Shown here: one piece after another, positions 56,422 to 64,000 of the stretch
Layout: the number at the start of each line of letters is the position of its first letter
Numbering within the stretch: position 1 is the first letter of the stretch
Source: Anoplolepis gracilipes
Lineage: Eukaryota; Arthropoda; Insecta; Hymenoptera; Formicidae
Assembly (NCBI RefSeq): GCF_047496725.1
Contig: NC_132983.1
Coordinates: forward strand, 10,329,001-10,393,000
Direction: 5' to 3'
Length of the DNA: 64,000 nucleotides
Translations under genes and position numbers: made by a program
The notes under the pieces: model-generated
Database searches by the model: none
Told to the model about the DNA's origin: nothing
Seen by the model: only the letters and a program-made list of their open reading frames with translations

Positions 56422-57624
56422 ATGGCGGTCAGGTTCCTCCAAGCTAACCTAAACCACGCCAGTCAGGCACAGAATCTCTTTTATCAGAGCCTGGCTGAGC
56501 GTGGCATCGGGCTGGCCATTGTTGCTGAGCCCTATAAGATCCCAGCAAAGCTTACGTGACTGGGGAATGCAAGAGGCACGGCGGCAATCGAGGTCGGTGC
56601 TGCAACAAATAACACCCCCCCTCTCAAATATATTGGAAAGAGGAACGGATATGTTGCAGCAAAGTGGGGGTCCACAACAATAGTTAGTTGCTATGTCCCC
56701 CCTAGTTGAAGTCCTGCCCAGTTTGACTCACTCCTTGAACAGGTGGGGGATGTTGTCAGAAACATACTCCCTGCCGATCCACTCATAATAGCTGGAGACT
56801 TTAACGTCAAGTCTCCGGCACTGTGTGAGTCGAGGCAGGACACCAGGGGAACTACCCTGGTAAGGTGGGTGAATTCGCTCGGCCTTCACGTTATTAACGA
56901 AGGCCGAGTGAGCACATGTGTCCGGCCCCAAGAGGAGTCGATCGTGGATATAACGATCGGCTCCGAGGGGGCCAAGAGGATGGTGCGGGGATGGCGCGTG
57001 GTGGGTGACTCGAGAGGGGAAACCCTTTCGGACCACCAATACATTGAATTTGTCCTGGACGCCGTGCATCACTGGGTACATCACCCACCTCGAGGCGGGG
57101 ACAAAGGTAGGTGGACCCTCACAAAGCTGGACCCCAAGAAACTAGAAGAGGCCTTAATGACCATTTCGTGGGGTATCCCGGAAGGAGAGGAAAGGCGGGA
57201 CATTAACCTGGATGTGGAATGGTTGCGGGGCGTTATGCGCGAAGTCTGCGACGCAGCCATGCCACGTGCCAGGGTCCCCCGCCCACGTCACGCCGTCTAT
57301 TGGTGGACGGAGGAAATAGCGCAATTAAGGCGCTCCTCTGTCCAGGCGCGACGCACCCTCTCTCGTATTCCCAGAAGAAGAAACCCGGAGATCCGAGAGG
57401 AGGCCTTGGCTGCCTATAGGGCCGCAAGATGCGCCCTTAGCGCCACTATCAGGAAGTCCAGGGCCAGTTGTTGGGATGAGCTACTGTCATCCCTCAACAC
57501 GGACCCATGGGGGCGTCCATACAGAATAGTTCTGAATAAGTATAGGAACTGGACACGCCCCCCGTCACGGAATCCCTGGATACTCCCGTCCTCAGGAATG
57601 TTGTGGACACCCTCTTCCCGCTAG
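56422..57624 (+). pseudogene. element W ORF2 endonuclease and linker
   Basis: ATG at 56422 begins MAVRFLQANLNHA. Two in-frame TGA codons follow (about 56557 and 56707); the remainder is open. Endonuclease motifs in order: VAEPYK, VSCYVPPS, IIAGDFNVKSPA, RPQEESIVDIT and LSDHQYIEF, with the catalytic E, D-N and D-H present. The R1-type linker (AVYWWTEEIAQLRR) leads to NTDPWGRPYRIV, where RT should begin, but the element ends. Confidence 0.8.
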
Positions 57625-57649
57625 TGGTTTAAGAGTCCACACTCAACCG

Positions 57650-57933
57650 GAAAAAGAAAATGGGGTTTAAATTTATATGGCTTAGGTCTACACATTTTTA
57701 ATGATTTATAATAACTATATGGATATATATATATGTATTAACAAGAGTTGAATGACCAAGTCAGCGATTTCGTCCAAGAGTGAATTCATTCACTGAAAGA
57801 AAAATACATGTATATATATTTATATTAAAGTATATGTATATGTCTAAGTACGTTCTATTAATAGGATGATAAAACTTATTATGTTATAATTTATGATTGT
57901 AATCTTATAATTATTACTCTTATTGTATAGTAT
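57650..57933 (-). mobile_element. ERV copy 3 fragment: z4 start and upstream spacer
   Basis: The minus-strand ATG at 57695 begins MCRPKPYK, matching the z4 ATG frame at 24063 (MCRPYRYK). The word aggtctacacattttta and the following AT-rich spacer match 24050-24260. It is truncated by W on the left and L3 on the right. Confidence 0.5.
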
Positions 57934-59184
57934 TGTGACGTCCCGCCAAAAATAAAATTTTCAAAAACACAAATATACTGTTCAATTATAAAATGTACGC
58001 TATATATATATACAATTCGGTATATTACTAAATGCTTGCTTATATAAAATCATAATTAAGTAATATAGTTCTTAATGAATAAAAATTAATCATATAATCA
58101 TAGTTATTCAATTATATTATATTAAATATTAATTAAAATTTAGTCAAAGTCTCTTACAGTTATATATATATTCTAAATATATATATGTTTATTTATATTC
58201 ACATTGATGAATATAAATTTAAAACAAATTAACTTCTTATAAAAATTAGACCAAAAATAATACTGACCCTTATCAGTAAAGAAATAAAAAATTGTAATCA
58301 TTAGATTACCATATATTAAATTTTCAAGTAAAAGTTAAAATTCTCTCTACTAAAATATATGAAAATAAACACTACTATAGTATCAGAATCATTGGAATTT
58401 AATTACACGATTGTAACAGAAACACTTGCAAATTAGTTATATTAGAATTAAATCATACTAACAATCGCTTTATAAATCTTACATTTTTATAACTATAACA
58501 AAAAAAAATAATAAAGAAAAAGAAATATCATTCAGTAAAGTACATTTCAAAAAGCATACGCACACTAGCATTAAGAGATATATATATATATGCAAATCTA
58601 TATAAGCTAATTTATTTAATAATATTAATAAACTGACTTTATATATCAACATGTAAATCTAAATCGAAGACTTTCTTTTAATGTAACTGATGAAAAAGTA
58701 ATATTCTCAAAAGATAACTCATGACAAGTATTATACATACATATATATATATGTACATATGTAAAAGAGAGCTATTCTCCTATGCTAAAGTAAAATCATA
58801 AAGAATCATAATGGAAAGGAATCACAAATTAAAATAACGATACTAAACTGCATTAATTAAATCTTCCATATAGATACTATAATAAAAGCAGAAATGTCAA
58901 TATAAAAAAATGTAATGCAACAAGAGAGGAAATTAAAGAAAGTTCAAATATAAAAGCATAAATTAATAAGTGAAAAGAAAAGGAATATTAATGATGAGAC
59001 ATAATAATTTCGAAAAGGAATATTAACTCTTGCTATACTTGAATTAATAAGTCTCTCTTGCTGTAAAAAGAATTATAATATAAGAGTGCGAAATCATTTT
59101 ATAATACAAAGAACCTTTCATTCGCATGATGACGCAATAAGCGACGGCGAGAAAGACTCAGTGAAATCGTATATTATTCCTATC

Positions 59185-59390
59185 TCTTGACGCAGAGACC
59201 CGATGAAATCCAATATTATTCTTATCTATCGACGCAGAGACTCAGCAAAACTAAATACTATCTCAACGAAGAGATTAGTGAAATCGAATATTATTCTTAT
59301 CTATTGACGAAGAGACCAGCGAAATCGAATATTACTCCTATCTCTCGACGCAGCGACTCGACGAAACTAAATATTATAACAACGTGCCTC
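59185..59390 (+). repeat. ~45 bp degenerate tandem repeat in L3
   Basis: At least four units combine gacgcagagac or a variant, gaaatcgaatattatt or a variant, and cttatct. In L2 the corresponding region is replaced near the R1 insertion. Confidence 0.6.
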
Positions 59391-60336
59391 TTGATATTCA
59401 CCATTGAATATCAAATTGAGATTAAGAAGAGCTCACCGTTTCTGACGTCTTCGAAGGCGGAGAGTTCCCTCACCAAGATCAAGAATCCATCTCCACCGGA
59501 TGACATAGCCAACCCGGGAAGCCTTGGATCCACCGGACGTCTAGAGGGAGGTGACCCGAAAGTGGGGACGGACCGCAGAAAGTCAGTCGAGTTTGCGGAC
59601 GGAGTCAGTCGTCTTCCTACCTTCAACCTAAACAGTCGTCTTCCTACCTTCAAACCTAAAAGTCGCTAACCACTCATCATCTTAATAAGTCGTTCATCAT
59701 AAGTTAAACAGTAGTCGTGAAGAAGTCATCCTAAGTGATAGAATCTCTGAGTCTTTGTTCGCTACGTCCTAAAATATAATTCAACTTAGTTTTTCTGACT
59801 ACTACTTTGTGTCGTCAAGGTAGAGTCTTTTTATATTTTAAGATTTTTCTACTCCGCGACTCATTTTAAATTAATTTAGATTTAATATTATATTACCATT
59901 GATATCTTTAATCTCGGTACAGTGCGGATGTACCTCTCGTTTTAATTAATAACATTATTATAGCAACTTATATACTTGCAACTTTGTAAAATTATTTTGA
60001 TATTTGAAATATACTAGCTTATTCTTGCATTACTTCAAGTAAATTGTTAGATCCAGTGTTTCTACATTCCAGAACCAACATTTACTATAAACAATTAGAT
60101 ATTATACAAATTATTACTACAATATTAACTAAATATTAAAGTTATTAGAATTTTATCATTTATTCTATCTGGATAAAGCGATAGCGAGTCCCGAGCCTGG
60201 GAAAGAGCAAAGCCCTCGTTACAGTTCAGGCAGAGCTGAGACTTAGTCGATGAGCTGTCTGGGCGTCGTTTAATCCAGATTATTAACAAAAGTTAATTTA
60301 GCAAAATAAAAAATAATTTAAGATAATTTATAGTAG

Positions 60337-60690
60337 ATGCCTGGTACTCGCCGCGCCGGTAAAAGGTACAAACAGTTATGCGCCGCTTTACGCCAACAAC
60401 GGCAACTTCAAAACCAAATTAATGCTTTTAATCAAATAACTGGAAATAGTGAAGAACTTATTATAGACGTATCAAATAATCAAAGAATCGTTGTTGAACT
60501 CTTCGAGTGGCCGCAGGCTTTAGAGCCAATTGACATCCCCATCACCCGAAGAACCTTCGAGTTCATTGGATGGACCGGACCACTGGCGCAGATTGAACTA
60601 TTTCTTCCTGAGATCTCTGTCGCAGACATCCCCGAATCTGATCCACGAAGAACAGCACGTGAGAAGACACAGGAAAACTCACAACAATAA
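60337..60690 (+). CDS. MPxTRR small ORF, subfamily B, 117 aa, intact
   Basis: Starts MPGTRRAGKRYKQL (basic), then a glutamine-rich helix (QQRQLQNQINAFNQI), a beta-like stretch with VVELFEWPQALEP, and TRRTFEFIGW, ending ENSQQ-stop. A homologous gene sits at the same place in L2 and a shorter relative in L-rc. It is preceded by a conserved GC-rich block and followed 10 bases later by a gtaagt donor. I do not recognise the family. Conservation in two subfamilies argues for function, perhaps as an accessory or regulatory protein of the element. Confidence 0.5.
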   Translation: MPGTRRAGKRYKQLCAALRQQRQLQNQINAFNQITGNSEELIIDVSNNQRIVVELFEWPQALEPIDIPITRRTFEFIGWTGPLAQIELFLPEISVADIPESDPRRTAREKTQENSQQ

Positions 60691-62639
60691 AATACTTTAA
60701 AGTAAGTCACATACATATAAATATATATATATATACACATATTTTTTCTTTTCTTTTATCTCTTAATATTATTTTAATTCAACATTATTTTAATTGCACA
60801 TTAGTAACCATATTACTATTTTATCTTATAATCATTAAAATTATTATAAAATTTTTTAGAAATTTTATTTGCAATTGCTTTTACTATATTAAAGCATTTT
60901 CTCTATCATTTAATAATATTATTTCAAATATAAAATACGTAAAAATTTCATTATATATATATATATATATAATAATATAATAAATAAAACATAGTAATAG
61001 TTAATACAATTGTAAGTACACATATATATATATATATATTACTGTTCATACAATAAACTGTTCCTCCCTTAGCTCCTAGATATAACTCACGTAAAAATTA
61101 GCAACGTACATGTATATATCTATATTTCACTAAATAATTAACCATAACAATAAATCTTCATAATAAGGTTTTTAAGACAAATAAAGTATTAATAAGAATC
61201 TTTCCAAGCATACGTATAAGTGTTTATGAAAACAATAAATTTTTTCTTTATTTATAGATTAATATTAAATTATTAATTATTAGTTTTTCTAATTATAATA
61301 AGAGAATAAATAAATAGAAATATATACATATATATGAATAAATAAAAGAAAATATATACATATAAATGAAAGGAAGATTCGCGATACTTATCTTAATAAG
61401 TGATGTCATGAGAAATAAGGAGCATCCTTCTTATACTATCACTTTCCTTCTCCATCAGAGACGGTGACTTTTTAAATAAATAATAGCACCGGCCTCTAAT
61501 TAACCATATTCCAGTGTGAATTTATTTACTTGTACCCCACCCTTCTTTGAAAAAAAAAAAACAACATATTTCATTTAACACATTATAATTATTATTTAGC
61601 ATATTATTATTTTATTATTAAATAAGAAAATCTATTCAAAGTATTCATGAGTCACAAAATCTGCTACATAATTTAAACATAATCAATTCTTTTTCATACT
61701 CATTACTATATGAGTATAACTTGTCCGAAATTATATATTAATTCATATCAAAGTAATTAACAAATTATATTGAGATAATTTTATCACCTTCAAGAACAAC
61801 CAATAAAGATAATATATATATATATCAATATTTATTATACTCTCGACTTTATATACTATTTAGTAATTATTTTTTTTCTAGACTCAATTACGAACATACC
61901 TATAATTACATAAATTTTATATATTTATAATAGAATTTATCATTCTCTTATTAGTTGTAAGCCTTACTAAATAAAATATCAATTCTATCAATCGTAAAAT
62001 ACCATAATAAATTTATAAATAACAATTAGTATAGTTAACCTACCCTCATATAATTCCTCAATACAGACTACAATAATTGTTTAAACAATAAGATTTATAT
62101 TTCATTTAACATCATTAATCATATACCTTACCTTCTTATTTGAAGATCCATAGATTACCGCCGATTTCTTAGTTAAAATAATAAATATTCCTGACAACAC
62201 CTTAAGTCATATGTTCCTCCATAAGCCATAGATTATATAACCTCGTAGATTTACCACTCTTACACCATTTTAAATTGAAAGATCAAATTCAGTCCACCAA
62301 TTAAACTAGACCTGAAAAACCAGGAAATAATTATTAAAATCCTTCATACACATATACTTATAAACAATCTATTTGTTAACTAACAATAATTTATAAACAA
62401 TATCATATTTTTCTCATCAAAATTTTAGTCATGTTATTATAATTAGGCTCCTTTGTAATTACAAAATATTATTTTTCTTACATAATTTAATTTACAAATT
62501 ACTTGTAAAATCAAATAATAACGAATCTATTGGAGATACGAAATTAGAAATTGTCTCAGTTATTCTATCCTACTTATAAATTAATAATTTCTAACAAATT
62601 TTCCTCCTCATGATTAATTAACAATAACGTTATATAATA
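60691..62639 (+). other. L3 AT-rich body
   Basis: Aligns with L2 15060-16597 and 19336-20580. At about 61915-61935 the sequence runs ataaattttatatatttataatag, the unoccupied counterpart of the DNA transposon site. No gene seen. Confidence 0.5.
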
Positions 62640-63060
62640 ACAATAAAAACCATAAAATATAATTACAAAATAAATAAATAATTAACAAAATTTCCAATTT
62701 GCTTATAACTTCGAGGATACACTTTTTAGCCAATTTTACACATTTTGACCGCCATTTTGAATTTTTTTATTTCCGGACCTAATCACCTTAAAATACCCTT
62801 AAAACTTCTTATTACCACTAAACTAAGATTTATGCAAAACTTGGACTAAATTAAGACGACTTTATAATTTTGCTTATCAATGAATCACAATTTTGCAACT
62901 GTAAAGGTACTACTTTAACTGGTTTATTTTATGCAGTAATCCCTGTATATCTTATAACCAAAATTTCGTAAACTCACCCTTAATTGGTTACAAAATATTT
63001 CCATTTGTTTATAAAGACGTCAGCCATCTTGTTCTTACTGGTTCATCCTGAGAAGATCGG
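62640..63060 (+). repeat. shared module in L3
   Basis: Direct counterpart of 20590-21060 (gaccgccattttgaa near 62747, gtcagccatcttgttcttac near 63019). Confidence 0.5.
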
Positions 63061-63402
63061 ACCAATTCCATTATAAAGGACTTGAACTGATGATAATCTG
63101 TCCTTAATCTCGCCTCTCCAAATCAGTCCCTATAATAATTAATTAAATGAATTAATTATAAGAGTTATAAATTTCTTAAATAATAATTTGAGATAATACT
63201 TAATAGTCATTACTGAATAATAGAGACAAGATCCTACTTTAAAGCCACCCTATATACACATCTTATATACCGGGTGTCTAAGAATCATTGATCATAGAAA
63301 TTTAAATTTTCAATACCTACAATACACTCAATACGTACACACAACGAACATAAAATTTTTATCTCTATCTCTCTATATTAGCCTCAAATAAATTGATAAT
63401 CA

Positions 63403-63583
63403 ATGAAACCAAAGAGTAACCGACGCTGAAATACAACAAAATACTTCCCAAGAACCTGACACTATACTAGAAATATTAATACAATTTTTGGAAGAAAATA
63501 AAGAAAACATTATTTATAATTTAGACGATATTATTATTGAGCTTATGAACCAAGCCTCAATTGTAGTGGTTCCCAATCAGTAA
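63403..63583 (+). pseudogene. second small L ORF, L3 copy with one extra base
   Basis: The ATG at 63403 shifts out of frame within eight codons. Thereafter the frame TDAEIQQNTSQEPDT ... VVVPNQ-stop is open and matches L2 21364-21543. The TGA of L2 is a leucine codon here. Confidence 0.45.
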
Positions 63584-63745
63584 AAAAATCTCCTGATTAT
63601 CAAAAGGGTCAAGACTTAGCTCTCGGCGACTCCCTGGGTATAGCCGGTTTAAACAGGTTGCCCTAAAAAACTAAATAGAGAGCAACCCTGGTATTGACAC
63701 TGAGGTGGACGATAACAGTGGATCGCGAGACGTGCGAGCACGTAA

Positions 63746-64000
63746 CACCATAGCACAAGATGCCGTATTAAGGAACTTAATATACCATTACTGAATTGCA
63801 ACGATAACATAATCATACTGGTCACCGTTGATAAACACCTCTTCGATAAGGGAGCTCTGGAATTACAGCAAGATGGATACCTACAGCTAGACGACTTAAT
63901 GCTCGGAAGAGCGCGAGTCTATCCATCCATAGACGCGGGACGACACATCATAGTACTACCTGCAAAAGAGAAAAGAACGACATTATTGGACGAAGAAATC
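63746..64000 (+). CDS. partial unidentified ORF running off the window
   Basis: 85 codons open from just after a TAA (63743) to the last base. No ATG near the start, so the gene may begin in another exon, or this may be the middle of a damaged ORF. It contains IPLLNCNDNIIILVTVD, ALELQQDGYLQLDDL and RHIIVLPAKEKRT. The alternating hydrophobic pattern looks like a folded alpha/beta domain. Its position just after L3 suggests the first gene of the retroelement body. I cannot name the family. Confidence 0.45.

Larger units (their letters stand above)
52740..57640 (+). mobile_element. R1-clade element W, 3' truncated before RT
   Basis: Plus-strand element with a 1.26 kb GC-rich leader beginning near the accttgtcgtggtgggag word, ORF1 (54005-56330) and ORF2 endonuclease plus linker (56422-57624). 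It ends abruptly at about 57640 against ERV sequence on the opposite strand. A large part of ORF1, including the zinc knuckles, is deleted between 56330 and 56422. Confidence 0.75.
57934..63740 (+). mobile_element. giant LTR-like element L3 (subfamily B)
   Basis: Begins TGTGACGTCCCGCC like L2 and aligns with it to ggatcgcgagacgtg near 63735. It lacks the R1 and DNA transposon insertions of L2, so it serves as the empty allele for both. It carries the intact 117-codon MPGTRR ORF and the second small ORF. An open frame follows directly, as expected if L3 is a 5' LTR leading into an internal region. The exact 3' boundary and primer binding site could not be fixed. Confidence 0.6.

Overview
The window looks like transposon-packed intergenic DNA from an insect, most likely a hymenopteran and perhaps an ant. 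The reasons are the AT-rich background, R1-clade retrotransposons, Ty3/gypsy proviruses, a Penelope-like element, promoters with the arthropod initiator TCAGT, and an env gene of a type known to me mainly from insect elements. I see no convincing host protein-coding gene. All family calls come from reading the sequence and from memory of protein families; no search was run.

Layout. 1-4.2 kb: AT-rich DNA with one exon-like segment, a five-unit heat shock element and satellite-like motifs. 4.2-7.15 kb: a damaged minus-strand endogenous retrovirus (ERV copy 1) carrying an unrelated 1.3 kb insert. 7.15-21.7 kb: two abutting giant LTR-like elements (L1, L2). L2 contains two R1 fragments and a 2.74 kb DNA transposon with a nearly intact two-exon transposase gene. 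21.7-33.7 kb: a fuller minus-strand ERV (copy 2) in the order protease, RT/RNase H, integrase, four small cysteine-rich genes, env. It is split by a third giant LTR-like element (L-rc, 26756-31819). 33.7-37.1 kb: a Penelope-like element. 38.3-40.4 kb: a YqaJ-type nuclease fragment, a ~78 bp tandem repeat and a foldback MITE. 41.4-57.6 kb: GC-rich nested R1-clade retrotransposons on both strands. 57.65-57.93 kb: a scrap of a third ERV copy. 57.93-63.74 kb: a fourth giant LTR-like element (L3), followed by an open reading frame that runs off the window.

How the parts work together. Between integrase and env the ERV carries four tandem paralogous genes of about 135 codons. They share a CxxC-[YF] ... 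CxxC ... C pattern. At three of them, and at env, a 3' splice-site sequence lies just upstream of the ATG. That is the layout of a complex retrovirus with separately spliced accessory messages, here joined to a Ty3/gypsy-type pol and a glycoprotein resembling those of mononegavirus/chuvirus relatives. The giant LTR-like elements have TG...CA ends, a 4 bp target duplication confirmed by an empty site in ERV copy 1, TATA plus initiator promoters, and a small basic ORF beginning MPxTRRxG that is found in both subfamilies. The DNA transposon has 33 bp terminal inverted repeats, subterminal copies of the same motif, and a protein with a plausible D350-D425-E476 triad. Its empty site is visible in L3.
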